Of a DNA stretch of 64,000 bases, positions 36,222 through 45,509 are shown in pieces. A program made the translations under genes and the position numbers. Below the pieces are notes generated by a model. It was not told the origin of the DNA and did no database searches. It worked only from the letters and a program-made list of their open reading frames with translations. Source of the DNA: Sphingomonas cannabina (GTDB taxonomy: Bacteria; Pseudomonadota; Alphaproteobacteria; Sphingomonadales; Sphingomonadaceae); contig NZ_CP090059.1 of assembly GCF_021391395.1 (NCBI RefSeq), positions 1,845,001-1,909,000 of the forward strand, read 5' to 3'. Numbering within the stretch: the stretch's first letter is position 1; every line of letters starts with the position of its first letter.

Positions 36222-37148
36222 ATGATGCGCTTCATGCGCCAGCTTCCGCCGCTCTCTGCCGTTCGCGTATTCGAGGCTGCAGCACGGCATGAGAATTTCA
36301 CAAGTGCTGCCAATGAGTTGGGCATGACCCAGGCCGCGGTCAGCTATCAGATCAAGCTGCTCGAGGAGCGGCTCGGCGTACCGCTGTTCCGGCGCGAGAA
36401 GAAACGGGTGGTGCTGACGGACGCCGGCCGCCGCGCGATCCCGCAGGTTACGCGCGCCTTCGACGCGCTCGATGCCGCCTTCGCCGGCATCCGCGCCGAG
36501 GACGAGGCGCTGCTGACGATCTCCACGTCCAATACTTTCGCCAACACCTGGCTGGCGTGGCGGCTCGGTGGCTTCCAGATGGCGCATCCCGACATGGCGG
36601 TGCGGCTGCTCACCAGCGATGCGCTGGTCGATTTCGCCGCCGACGAGACCGATGTCGCGATCCGCGCCGGCCGCGGCGGCTGGGAAGGACTGCACGAGGA
36701 GAAGCTGCTGCCGATCGACTTCACGCCGATGTGCAATCCCGATTTCCTTGCCAAGCACGGCGGCCGGATCGAGGCGTGCGACCTGCTGCGGCTCCCGCTG
36801 ATCAGCCCGCACGATCCCTGGTGGCCCTATTGGCTACGTGAAGCCGGGGTGGAAGTGCCGGACAGTCTGCCGCGCCCCGGCGTCCGCCTCGATTCCCAGG
36901 CGCACGAAGGTCATGCCGCAATGGCGGGGCAGGGGGTAGCGATGCTGACACCCTTCTTCTGGCGGCATGACCTTGCCGAGGGGCGGCTGGTGCGATTGTT
37001 CGACCAGGTCTCGACGCGGGGTTATGCCTATTGGCTGGTGTTTCCGGAGCATCGTCGCAGCGTGCCCAAGATCAAGCGTTTCCGCGAATGGCTGATCCGC
37101 GAGCTCGCCAATGCGAACCCGCCGACGACGGTGGTGGCACGCATCTAA
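36222..37148 (+). CDS. LysR-family regulator (GcvA-like), copy 1
   Basis: 308-residue LysR regulator. Winged helix LPPLSAVRVFEAAARHENFT, then SAANELGMTQAAVSYQIKLL and EERLGVPLFRREK. The effector domain starts near residue 95 (LLTISTSNTFANTWLAWRLG). The MTQAAVSYQIK block marks the GcvA/AmpR-like subgroup. ATGs at 36222, 36225 and 36234 are all possible; 36234 matches homologues best. Closely related to the LysR gene at 38167. Likely controls the divergent small gene or itself. Confidence 0.92.
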   Translation: MMRFMRQLPPLSAVRVFEAAARHENFTSAANELGMTQAAVSYQIKLLEERLGVPLFRREKKRVVLTDAGRRAIPQVTRAFDALDAAFAGIRAEDEALLTISTSNTFANTWLAWRLGGFQMAHPDMAVRLLTSDALVDFAADETDVAIRAGRGGWEGLHEEKLLPIDFTPMCNPDFLAKHGGRIEACDLLRLPLISPHDPWWPYWLREAGVEVPDSLPRPGVRLDSQAHEGHAAMAGQGVAMLTPFFWRHDLAEGRLVRLFDQVSTRGYAYWLVFPEHRRSVPKIKRFREWLIRELANANPPTTVVARI

Positions 37149-37207
37149 AGCATGGCCCCGATCGTAATTGCCGAACCACGGCATGGCGGCACGTGGGGGA
37201 GCAGAGG

Positions 37208-37639
37208 ATGGAAGCGAGCGTAAGGAAGCTCTTCGCGCGATACGAGAGCGCGTTCAATCGGGCCCTCGGCGGCGACATCGACATGGATGCGGTTGCGGCA
37301 CTCTATGCGCCGGAGTTCATAGCGGCCTCGCCCGCCGGAGTGATGGCCGGAAAGAATGACGACCGGCTCAAGGAGGTCATGGCGCAAGGCTATGCGCGCT
37401 ATCGGGCGATCGGGACGAAGGATATGCGGATACGCAATGTCCGCGTCTCTCCGATGGACGGCCATCACTGCGTCGCCCATGTCGCCTGGACGGCCATCTA
37501 TGCTCGCGAGGATCGGCCGGACGTCGCGATCGATTTCGATGTTCACTATTTCGTCCAGAAGCTGGACGGCGAGCCAAAGGTTTTCGGCTGGGTGTCGGGC
37601 GATGAACAGGCGCTTCTGAGGAAGCACGGCATCACCTGA
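37208..37639 (+). CDS. NTF2/SnoaL-like protein
   Basis: 143 residues. An NTF2-like cone fold is suggested by the helical start (VRKLFARYESAFNRALGGDI), DMDAVAALYAPEFIAASPAG (the SnoaL-type DxDAxAALYAPEF pattern), VAHVAWTAIYARE and the final sheet FDVHYFVQKLDGEPKVFGWV. No signal peptide. The start at 37208 follows gagcagagg. It lies 59 nt after the LysR gene on the same strand and may be cotranscribed. Function unknown. Confidence 0.75.
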   Translation: MEASVRKLFARYESAFNRALGGDIDMDAVAALYAPEFIAASPAGVMAGKNDDRLKEVMAQGYARYRAIGTKDMRIRNVRVSPMDGHHCVAHVAWTAIYAREDRPDVAIDFDVHYFVQKLDGEPKVFGWVSGDEQALLRKHGIT

Positions 37640-37736
37640 CGCCGGATGGCGGGCCTCACGCTGGAAGATATCAGCACAGCTTGCAATTTTGATGGGCGAG
37701 AGCGCGCCGGCGCTCTCGCCCTGGCGAGCATCCCGA

Positions 37737-38051
37737 TCAACGTGCCGCTACAACCGGTCCCGAGCGCGCCGCGCTCGCGATCGCCTGGGCGCGCTGGCCG
37801 GCGACGGCAGCCGTAAGGACTCGATGGCAGCGTTTGACGATCGCCTTGCGCGCCAGCTCGGCGCTATCGTCGGCTGGGCACATCGCCTTGATCGCCCGTT
37901 TGATCCGACGGTCGAGCTCGGTAACGCCGGCGGGTGTGGCGAGATCGAGATCGCGATAGGCGACATGGGCATCGCGCTGCGCACCTTGCGCGACAGCGGG
38001 GAAGGGGGAGCTGGCGAGTACGAGCATCGCCGGCAGGATCAGTCTGAACAT
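37737..38051 (-). CDS. UrcA-family secreted protein
   Basis: 104 residues with signal peptide MFRLILPAMLVLASSPFPAV cut near AQG. Core: HVAYRDLDLATPAGVTELDR, then RRIKRAIKAMCPADDSAELA and KRCHRVLTAAV. Two Cys are at conserved UrcA positions and may form a disulfide. UrcA proteins are small periplasmic proteins common in sphingomonads and Caulobacter; no role is known. Divergent from the second LysR gene (115 nt gap), a hint that it could be a LysR target. Confidence 0.82.
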   Translation of the reverse strand: MFRLILPAMLVLASSPFPAVAQGAQRDAHVAYRDLDLATPAGVTELDRRIKRAIKAMCPADDSAELARKAIVKRCHRVLTAAVAGQRAQAIASAARSGPVVAAR

Positions 38052-38166
38052 GGCGGTTTCCTTTGCTGAGCAGTGGCTGGACTGCGCCCCAGCATGTGCC
38101 CCATCGCCGCAGTGAGAACCAACAAAGCGTTGGACGTGAAATACAAGTTGATCTTATATTTCATCG

Positions 38167-39093
38167 ATGCACAACCTGCCGCCGCTCGCCGCCGTCCGCG
38201 TGTTCGAGGCGGCCGCGCGCCACGAGAACTTCAGCCGCGCCGCGGAGGAGCTGGGCATGACGCAGGCGGCGGTCAGCTATCAGATGAAGGTGCTCGAGGA
38301 GCGGCTGGGCGCGCCGCTCTTCACGCGTCGCGGGCGCGGCATGGCGCTGACCGACCTCGGCCGCCGGATCGCGCCGCAGGTGACGGGCGCCTTCACCGCG
38401 CTCGGCGAGGCGTTCGCGGTCGCGCGCTCGGAGAATGCGGCGGTGCTGTCGATCACCGCGCCGCGCACGATCGCGACCAACTGGCTGGCCGGCCGGCTCG
38501 GCAACTTTCAGCTGGAGCATCCCGATCTCGCGGTACGGCTGCACATCTCGGACGAGCTGGTCGAGCTGGCCGCCAGCGAATTCGACGTCGCCATCCGCGG
38601 CGCTCCCGCGCCCTGGCCCGGACTGGCTTCGCATTTCCTGATGCGCATGCCGGTGACGCCGCTGGCCAGCCCTGCGTTTCTCGCGCGCCATCGGCTGGAG
38701 CGGCCGTCGGACCTGTTCGATGTGCCGCGCATCTCGCCCGAGGATGATTGGTGGGACTTATGGTTCGAGACGCTGGAGGACGTGACGCTCGACAGCCGCA
38801 CCCATTCCGGGGTCCGCTTCGGTTCGCAGGTGCTGGACGGCAGCGCCGCGATCGCCGGCCATGGCGTCGCGATTCTGAGCCCGCCCATGTTTCAGCAGGC
38901 GATCGACGCCGGACTGCTCGTCCAGCCGTTCGCCCATATCGCCAACTATCGCAACGGCTTTTGGCTGCTCTATCCCGAGGGCAAGCGCAATCTGACGAAG
39001 GTCCGCGCGTTTCGCGATTGGCTGCTCGATGCGGTACGAGAGGCGGCGGGCGACGATCCGATGGGCATCTTGGTCCCGCTCGACGCGCCGTGA
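38167..39093 (+). CDS. LysR-family regulator (GcvA-like), copy 2
   Basis: 308-residue LysR regulator, paralogue of the one at 36222. LPPLAAVRVFEAAARHENFS, RAAEELGMTQAAVSYQMKVL and EERLGAPLFTRRGRG match it almost residue for residue in the winged helix, while the effector domain (VLSITAPRTIATNWLAGRLG) is less alike. Divergent from the UrcA gene. parC begins 48 nt downstream on the same strand and probably has its own start signals. Confidence 0.92.
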   Translation: MHNLPPLAAVRVFEAAARHENFSRAAEELGMTQAAVSYQMKVLEERLGAPLFTRRGRGMALTDLGRRIAPQVTGAFTALGEAFAVARSENAAVLSITAPRTIATNWLAGRLGNFQLEHPDLAVRLHISDELVELAASEFDVAIRGAPAPWPGLASHFLMRMPVTPLASPAFLARHRLERPSDLFDVPRISPEDDWWDLWFETLEDVTLDSRTHSGVRFGSQVLDGSAAIAGHGVAILSPPMFQQAIDAGLLVQPFAHIANYRNGFWLLYPEGKRNLTKVRAFRDWLLDAVREAAGDDPMGILVPLDAP

Positions 39094-39140
39094 GCTTTCC
39101 CGGGCTCGCCACCGCGCGGGCGGGCTGCTAGTCGACGGCG

Positions 39141-41378
39141 ATGGCCACCGATTTCCAGGACCCCTTCAATCAGATCGTCGATGCCCCCTTCGACAGCGCC
39201 CTGTCCGATCGCTACCTCGTCTACGCGCTGTCGACGATCACCGCGCGGTCGCTGCCGGATGTCCGCGACGGGCTGAAGCCGGTCCACCGGCGCCTGCTTT
39301 GGGCGATGCGGCTGCTGCGGCTCGACCCCGACGCCGGCTACAAGAAATGCGCGCGCGTGGTCGGCGACGTGATCGGCAAATATCATCCCCATGGTGAGGG
39401 TTCCGTCTACGACGCGATGGTCCGCCTCGCGCAGACCTTCGCCACCCGTTACCCGCTGGTCGACGGGCAGGGCAATTTCGGCAACATCGACGGCGATAAC
39501 GCCGCTGCCTATCGCTACACCGAAGCCCGCCTGACCCAGGTCGCGATCGATCTGATGGACGGCCTCGATGAGGACGCCGTCGACTTCCGCCCGACCTACA
39601 ACGGCGAGGAGCTGGAGCCGGAGCTGTTCCCGGGCCTGTTCCCCAACCTGCTCGCCAACGGCGCGCAGGGCATCGCGGTCGGCATGGCGACCAGCATCCC
39701 GCCGCACAACGCCGCCGAGCTGATCGACGCAGCGGTCGCGCTGATCGACAACCGCCACGCCAACGTCCTGGACTATGTGAAGGGGCCGGACTTCCCGACC
39801 GGCGGCATCTGCGTCGACAGCCAAGCGGCGATCGCCGAGGCCTATGCCACCGGCCGCGGCAGCTTCCGCGTCCGCGCCCGCACCACGATCGAGCGCGAGA
39901 AGGGGGGCGGGTGGCAGCTCGTTGTCAGCGAGATCCCCTACGGCGTGCAGAAGGGCAAGCTGATCGAGGGCATCGCTGCGCTCATCAACGAGAAGAAGCT
40001 GCCGATCCTCGCCGACGTGCGCGACGAATCCGACGAGGCGGTGCGCATCGTCCTGGAGCCGCGCGCGCGCACTGTCGATCCGGATACGCTGGCGGAGAGC
40101 CTCTATCGTCTCTCCGACCTCGAGGTGCGCGTGCCGCTCAACCTCAACGTGCTGGACGCGCGCCGCACGCCGCGGGTGATGAGCCTGTCGGAGGCGTTGC
40201 AGAGCTGGGTCGAGCATTGCTTCATCGTGCTGCGCCGCCGCTCGGAGCATCGGCTCGGCAAGATCGCCGACCGGATCGAGCTGCTCGACGGCTACCTCAT
40301 CGCCTATCTGAACCTCGATCGCGTGATCGAGATCATCCGCACCGAGGACGAGCCCAAGCCGGTGATGATCGCCGAGTTCGGCCTCACCGACCGCCAGGCG
40401 GAGGCGATCCTCAACATGCGCCTGCGCAGCCTGCGCCGCCTCGAGGAGATGCAGATTCGCGGCGAGCGAGATACACTCGACAAGGAACGGGGCGAGCTCG
40501 AGCTGCTGCTGTCGTCCGACGCCCGCCAGCGCACGCGCATGAAGCGCGACCTCGCCAAGCTCCGCGAGCGCTATAGCCCCGAGACCGCGCTCGGCGCGCG
40601 CCGCACCACGATCGAGGAAGCCGCGCCGGCGCGCGACATCCCGCTGGAGGCGATGATCGAACGCGAGCCGATCACCGTGATCCTCTCCCAGCGCGGCTGG
40701 GTCCGCGCGATGAAGGGGCATGTCGAGCTCGCCTCCGCCGACGCGCTCAAGTTCCGCGAGGGCGATGGGCCGTTCCTCGCTTTCCATGCCCAGACCACGG
40801 ACAAGCTGCTGCTCGCGGCCGACAGCGGGCGCTTCTATACGCTCGCTGCCGACAAGCTGCCCGGCGGGCGCGGGTTCGGCGAGCCGGTGCGGCTGATGAT
40901 CGACCTCGACGGCGATGCGGGGATCGTCGCGCTGCTTCCCGCCACGCGCGCCGAGAAGCTGCTGGTCGCCGCGAGCGACGGACGCGGCTTCGTGGTGAAG
41001 GCGGCCGACACGATCGCTGAGACCCGCAAGGGCAAAACGGTGGTGACGCCCCGCGCCGGGGCCAAGCTCAAGGTGGTGCGCCCGGTCGGACCGGAAGACG
41101 ACTATGTCGGCGTGGTCGGCGACAACCGCAAGCTGCTGGTGTTCCCGCTCGCCGAAGTGGCCGAGCTGGCGCGCGGGCAGGGGGTGCAGCTCCAGCGCTA
41201 CCGCGACGGCGGTCTGTCGGACGTCACCACCTTCCGCTTCGCTGCCGGCCTCAGCTGGACGATGGGCGGCGATGGCGGGCGGACACGTACTGAAACCGAT
41301 CTGACGCAATGGCGTGCGGCACGCGGCGCGGCGGGACGGATGCCGCCAACTGGCTTCCCCCGCGACAACCGCTTCTGA
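39141..41378 (+). CDS. parC: DNA topoisomerase IV subunit A
   Basis: 745-residue type IIA topoisomerase subunit that decatenates daughter chromosomes with ParE. Start [20 protein letters not shown]. The catalytic Tyr is Y126 in [11 protein letters not shown]. Breakage-reunion domain to about residue 480 ([20 protein letters not shown] is the dimer-interface block), then a shorter beta-pinwheel C-terminal domain without the GyrA box, which supports ParC over GyrA. The quinolone-region helix reads [14 protein letters not shown], with Gly at the E. coli Ser80 position. Confidence 0.95.
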   Translation: MATDFQDPFNQIVDAPFDSALSDRYLVYALSTITARSLPDVRDGLKPVHRRLLWAMRLLRLDPDAGYKKCARVVGDVIGKYHPHGEGSVYDAMVRLAQTFATRYPLVDGQGNFGNIDGDNAAAYRYTEARLTQVAIDLMDGLDEDAVDFRPTYNGEELEPELFPGLFPNLLANGAQGIAVGMATSIPPHNAAELIDAAVALIDNRHANVLDYVKGPDFPTGGICVDSQAAIAEAYATGRGSFRVRARTTIEREKGGGWQLVVSEIPYGVQKGKLIEGIAALINEKKLPILADVRDESDEAVRIVLEPRARTVDPDTLAESLYRLSDLEVRVPLNLNVLDARRTPRVMSLSEALQSWVEHCFIVLRRRSEHRLGKIADRIELLDGYLIAYLNLDRVIEIIRTEDEPKPVMIAEFGLTDRQAEAILNMRLRSLRRLEEMQIRGERDTLDKERGELELLLSSDARQRTRMKRDLAKLRERYSPETALGARRTTIEEAAPARDIPLEAMIEREPITVILSQRGWVRAMKGHVELASADALKFREGDGPFLAFHAQTTDKLLLAADSGRFYTLAADKLPGGRGFGEPVRLMIDLDGDAGIVALLPATRAEKLLVAASDGRGFVVKAADTIAETRKGKTVVTPRAGAKLKVVRPVGPEDDYVGVVGDNRKLLVFPLAEVAELARGQGVQLQRYRDGGLSDVTTFRFAAGLSWTMGGDGGRTRTETDLTQWRAARGAAGRMPPTGFPRDNRF

Positions 41379-41442
41379 TCTTTACGGAAATGACTTTCGT
41401 TTTCAGCCGCTTTTAACCAATCGCCCCTAACAGGGGGGCGCG

Positions 41443-43158
41443 ATGATCTTTCGTAAGGCGCGCCCGATCACCACGCTCGCTCCGGCGCCGCTCGCGGTTG
41501 CCGACGATGTTCCGCAGGTCGGGCCGCGGACGAGCGCTGCGATCATCGACCTGATGCCCATTCCCGCCGCCGTGGTGGAGTGGGTCGATGGCGCCTTTGC
41601 CTTCGAGGCGGTCAATCGTGCCTTCCGCAGAGCCGGCCTCGGCGCGACGGCTGAGCAGTCGCCGGTGATCCGCCTGCTTGGGGCGCGAATCCTCCAGTTC
41701 CTCGAATCCGACGAGACGCATCTCGAATTCGCGTGGCAGTTCGGCGAGGCGATCGATGCGCGCTATTTCCGCGTGATGATCGCGCGCCGCGCGGCACTCC
41801 GTCACGTCAAGCGCTGCCTGGTGAGCCTCGTTGACCAGACCGGTGAGCAGCGCACCGAAACCAGCCTCCGGCGCGAGATGCTGTCGGACAGCCTCACCGG
41901 CCTGCCCAACCGCGGCGGCTTCGGCGACGAGCTCGAGAGCCGCATTACCGAGGAGACGCGCGCCGGACATGCGGTGATGATCGTCAATCTCGACCGCTTC
42001 AGCCGCGTCAACGCCTGCATGGGCAGCCTGGCCGGCGACGAGCTGCTGATCTCGGTCGCGCGGCGGATCAAGGGCGCGCTGCGGGGCAGCGACATGCTCG
42101 CGCGGATCGGCGGCGATGAGTTCGGCATCCTGATCGCGGTCGACGACGGAGCCCGCGATGCGCTCCAGGTCGCCGCCCGCATCCATGCCGCGCTGTCGGC
42201 GCCGTTCCGCCTCTCCGATTTCGAGATCCATATCGACTGTGCGATCGGCATCGCGCTCGGCCATGACGAGCTTGCCGAGTCGGAGGACCTGATCCGCCAC
42301 GCCCAGTTCGCGGTGAAGCGCGCGAAGAAGACGGGACGCACCGAAATCTATCAGGATTCGGCGTTCGACATCGTCCGCACCCAGTTCAGCATCGAGACCG
42401 AACTGCGCCGCGCGGTCGAGAATGGGGAGCTTCGCCTGAGCTTCCAGCCGATCTGCGACCTGGCGAGCGGGCGGATCGTGTCGTTCGAATCGCTGGCGCG
42501 CTGGACATTGCGCGACGGAACCGAGGTGAAGCCGTCCGATTTCATTCCGGTCGCCGAGGAATCCGGCCTGATCGTGCCGCTCGGCCGCTGGGCGATGGGC
42601 GAGGCGGCCCGTACACTCGCCGAATGGGACCGCGCCGCCGGTGGTCATTGCCGGGTCAACGTTGCGGTCAACCTGTCGGCGATCCAGCTCCAGCGCGACC
42701 AGGTGGCGCCGATGGTGCAGGCGGCGCTCGACGGTCACGGCGTTGCGGGCGAGCGGATGACGCTCGAGCTCACCGAAAGCGCGATCGTCAGCGATCCCGA
42801 CCGGATCGCCGCCACGATGCATGCGCTGAAGGGGCTCGGCACCACGCTAGCCATGGACGATTTCGGCACTGGCTATTCCAACCTCGCTTATCTCCAGAAG
42901 CTGCCGATCGACGTGCTCAAGATCGATCGCAGCTTCGTGACCGGGATGCTCGCCGATCGCGACAAGGTGGCGATCGTCCGCGCGATCCTGAGCCTCGCTC
43001 AGGCGCTCGGGATGCGCACGACGGCGGAGGGCATCGAGAGCAATGAACTCGCCCAGACGCTTGCCGCGCTCGGCTGCTGCTACGGCCAGGGCTATCTCTA
43101 TTCGCGGCCGCTCGAGAAGGACGCGGCCTACGCGCTGCTCGCCGAGCGCAGCGCCTGA
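41443..43158 (+). CDS. GGDEF-EAL c-di-GMP signalling protein
   Basis: 571-residue protein. A PAS-like N-terminal region (about residues 32-135), then a GGDEF domain with intact active site GGDEF 223-227 and an intact inhibitory I-site R214-x-x-D217 exactly five residues before it. The EAL domain follows with ESL (349-351) in place of EAL, the metal-site DDFGTG at 472-477 and EGIE near 529. Both cyclase and phosphodiesterase could be active; the Ala-to-Ser change in EAL is mild. No membrane segment. The last 31 nt overlap the converging cca gene. Confidence 0.93.
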   Translation: MIFRKARPITTLAPAPLAVADDVPQVGPRTSAAIIDLMPIPAAVVEWVDGAFAFEAVNRAFRRAGLGATAEQSPVIRLLGARILQFLESDETHLEFAWQFGEAIDARYFRVMIARRAALRHVKRCLVSLVDQTGEQRTETSLRREMLSDSLTGLPNRGGFGDELESRITEETRAGHAVMIVNLDRFSRVNACMGSLAGDELLISVARRIKGALRGSDMLARIGGDEFGILIAVDDGARDALQVAARIHAALSAPFRLSDFEIHIDCAIGIALGHDELAESEDLIRHAQFAVKRAKKTGRTEIYQDSAFDIVRTQFSIETELRRAVENGELRLSFQPICDLASGRIVSFESLARWTLRDGTEVKPSDFIPVAEESGLIVPLGRWAMGEAARTLAEWDRAAGGHCRVNVAVNLSAIQLQRDQVAPMVQAALDGHGVAGERMTLELTESAIVSDPDRIAATMHALKGLGTTLAMDDFGTGYSNLAYLQKLPIDVLKIDRSFVTGMLADRDKVAIVRAILSLAQALGMRTTAEGIESNELAQTLAALGCCYGQGYLYSRPLEKDAAYALLAERSA

Positions 43159-44321
43159 GCGACCGCTTCTTCGGCGATCACGTCGACCCGTGCCGCATCG
43201 GGGAAGTCCTCGGCGATCCAGCGGTTCTCGATCTCGCGCAGCACGCGGGCGACCTCCGGCCCGCGGCGCAGTCCGCGCGCGACCAGCGCTCCGCCGGTGA
43301 TCGGCAGCGCCGGCGGGCTCCAGGCGGCGGCGGTGCACACCTCCTCGACCGGACGGTCCGACAGCAGCAGCCGGTCGACCGCCCCTTCGGTGCCGAGGCG
43401 GTAGGCAAGTTCATACACGCCGCGGTCGCCGGCCGGCTGCGCGGCAGAGACGATCCGCTTGCGCTCGGCATTGGAGAGCTTGAGCCGCGCCCCGACCTCC
43501 TCGACCGCCTCGGCGGGCAGCAGTGCGACCAGACGGCGGAGGGGCGCCGGCGTGATGCCGGCGGCATCTTCGCGTGAGGCCAGCGCCTCCAGCCGGTCGG
43601 CCGAGACGATCTCCGGCAGCACCGGCTTCAATATGCCGCGATCCAGCATCAGCCGCACGACCCGCACCGCGTCGCGCGCGGCAAGCAGCTTGAGCAACTC
43701 GTCGCGGATGCGTTCACGCGACAGCGCCATCAGGTCATTGGCGCGCGCAGCGCAGGCCTCCAGCCCGGCCGCATCGGGCGCATCACCGAAGCGGGCGAGG
43801 AAGCGGAAGAAGCGCAGGATGCGCAGGTGATCCTCGGCAATGCGCTGGAGCGGATCGCCGATGAAACGGATGCGGCGCGCCTCCAGATCGGCGAGCCCGC
43901 CGAAATAGTCGAACACCTCGCCGGTCGCGGGATCGGCGTAGAGCGCGTTGATGGTGAAATCGCGCCGCGCCGCATCCTCGCGCCAGTCGTCGGTGAAGGC
44001 GACGGTCGCGCGGCGTCCGTCGGTCGAGACGTCGCGGCGCAGTGTCGTCACCTCGACCGGGCCGCTCTCGATCACCGCGGTGACGGTGCCGTGATCGATG
44101 CCGGTCGGCACCGCCTTGATTCCGGCGCGGCGGAGGAGATCGATCACCGTCGCCGGCGCGTGACGGGTGGCGACGTCGAGGTCCGCGACCGGTATCCCCA
44201 GCAATGCGTCGCGCACCGCGCCGCCGACGAAGCGCGCCATGCCTTCGCCGGCGCCGAGCACCTCGGCAAGGCGGTCGAGCCCGGCGCGATCGCGCCATTC
44301 CGCATCCGGCAGCGTCACCAT
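43128..44321 (-). CDS. CCA tRNA nucleotidyltransferase / poly(A) polymerase family
   Basis: 397-residue class II nucleotidyltransferase. GARFVGGAVRDALLG-type motif (MARFVGGAVRDALLG), the metal DxD in VADLDVATRH, RRDFTINALYAD, and FIGDPLQRIAEDHLRILRFF with RF, the family signature. It adds or repairs the CCA end of tRNAs; PcnB-like activity cannot be excluded. Third gene of the operon DUF1285-NUDIX-CCA; its ATG overlaps the NUDIX stop (ATGGTGA). It ends inside the opposite GGDEF-EAL gene. Confidence 0.93.
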   Translation of the reverse strand: MVTLPDAEWRDRAGLDRLAEVLGAGEGMARFVGGAVRDALLGIPVADLDVATRHAPATVIDLLRRAGIKAVPTGIDHGTVTAVIESGPVEVTTLRRDVSTDGRRATVAFTDDWREDAARRDFTINALYADPATGEVFDYFGGLADLEARRIRFIGDPLQRIAEDHLRILRFFRFLARFGDAPDAAGLEACAARANDLMALSRERIRDELLKLLAARDAVRVVRLMLDRGILKPVLPEIVSADRLEALASREDAAGITPAPLRRLVALLPAEAVEEVGARLKLSNAERKRIVSAAQPAGDRGVYELAYRLGTEGAVDRLLLSDRPVEEVCTAAAWSPPALPITGGALVARGLRRGPEVARVLREIENRWIAEDFPDAARVDVIAEEAVAQALRSASSA

Positions 44322-44911
44322 GCCAACCGCCGCGACAAATTGACCAGCATCGCCGCGGTCGCGCCCCAGATGCGGCGACCGTTCCAGTCGATCTGATAAT
44401 AATGCCGCTCGCGCCCCTGCCAGACCTGGCTGGTCTCGTGCTGGTTGGCGGGATCGAGCAGGAAGGCGAGGGGGACTTCGAACACGTCGGCGACCTCCGC
44501 CTCGGCGGCAACGAGTGGCAGGTCCGGCGCGACCACGCCGAGCACGGGCGTCACTTCATAACCGGTAACGGTGCGATAGCGGTCGACCGGACCGATCACC
44601 GTCACCGATCGAGGAGACAGCGCGATCTCCTCCTCCGCCTCGCGCAGCGCCGCGGCGACCGGGCCGTCGTCGCCGGGATCGATCCGGCCGCCGGGGAAGG
44701 CGACCTGGCCGGCGTGGCGACGCAGCGTCTCGGTGCGCTGGGTAAGGATCACGCCCGGCTCCGGCCGGTCGGTGACCGCGATCAGCACTGCCGCCTCGGC
44801 ATGACGCGGTGCCTGGTCGAGCTCCAGCCCCCCCAGATCGCCGGTCAGCAGCTCGGGCATCATGCGGTTGCCCGCCTCCAGCGCGGCCGTCAGCCGCTCG
44901 ACCAGGGTCAT
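44315..44911 (-). CDS. NUDIX hydrolase (CoA pyrophosphatase-like)
   Basis: 198-residue NUDIX enzyme of the NudL / CoA-pyrophosphohydrolase-like type. Start MTLVERLTAALEAGNRMMPE. The NUDIX box reads GGRIDPGDDGPVAAALREAE then EEI; the REAEEE core of metal ligands is intact. The preceding LRRHAGQVAFPGG is the typical CoA-type lead-in. The ATG overlaps the DUF1285 stop and its stop overlaps the CCA enzyme start. Substrate is inferred from the family. Confidence 0.9.
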   Translation of the reverse strand: MTLVERLTAALEAGNRMMPELLTGDLGGLELDQAPRHAEAAVLIAVTDRPEPGVILTQRTETLRRHAGQVAFPGGRIDPGDDGPVAAALREAEEEIALSPRSVTVIGPVDRYRTVTGYEVTPVLGVVAPDLPLVAAEAEVADVFEVPLAFLLDPANQHETSQVWQGRERHYYQIDWNGRRIWGATAAMLVNLSRRLAW

Positions 44912-45471
44912 ACCGGCTCCAGCGGGAAAAAGGCGCCGTCGCTCCACAGGCCGGGCGGATCGGCGTCCCCGGCCAGCGCGATCTCCGCCAGCTCGTAATA
45001 GACCGGCCGCGCCACCAGCGCCTCCAGCCCGCCGCGGACGTGGAGATAGGGACGGGGACCCTCGTCATGCGCTTCAAAACGCAACGGATGCTCGGGACCG
45101 GCGGCGACGAGCTCGTCCGTGTTGAGGCGGAAGGCGAGGCGCATGTCGCGCCCGCGTCCCTCGGCCTTCAGCTCGACCGCGACGAACGGCGCATCCTCGA
45201 CTGCGATGTCGAGCTTCTCGACCGGTGTCACCAGCACATAGCCGCCATCCGGCTCGCGCCTGAGGATGGTCGAGAACAGCCGCACCATCGCCGCTCGCCC
45301 GATCGGCGAGCCCTGGTGATACCAGGTGCCGTCACGCGCGATCCGCATCTCGCTGTCGCCGCAATGGCCGGGATTCCACTGCTCGACCGGCGGAAGCTTC
45401 CGTCGCGCGGCGAGGTCGGCGATCTCGGCGAGGCTCAGCGAAGCGAGGTCGGGCGGCGGCTCCATCGGCAT
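44908..45471 (-). CDS. DUF1285 family protein
   Basis: 187-residue proteobacterial protein. Core blocks: LPPVEQWNPGHCGDSEMRIA, GTWYHQGSPIGRAAMVRLFS, YVLVTPVEKLDIAVEDAPFV and RPVYYELAEIAL. Two in-frame ATGs (45471, 45465) are equally possible, and there is no clear ribosome site. First gene of DUF1285-NUDIX-CCA, a conserved order in alphaproteobacteria. The fold is known only as a two-domain beta-rich structure; the role is unknown. Confidence 0.88.
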   Translation of the reverse strand: MPMEPPPDLASLSLAEIADLAARRKLPPVEQWNPGHCGDSEMRIARDGTWYHQGSPIGRAAMVRLFSTILRREPDGGYVLVTPVEKLDIAVEDAPFVAVELKAEGRGRDMRLAFRLNTDELVAAGPEHPLRFEAHDEGPRPYLHVRGGLEALVARPVYYELAEIALAGDADPPGLWSDGAFFPLEPV

Positions 45472-45509
45472 CGCGGCAGCGTTAGCAGGAGCGCGGCGCC
45501 GGTAAACCC

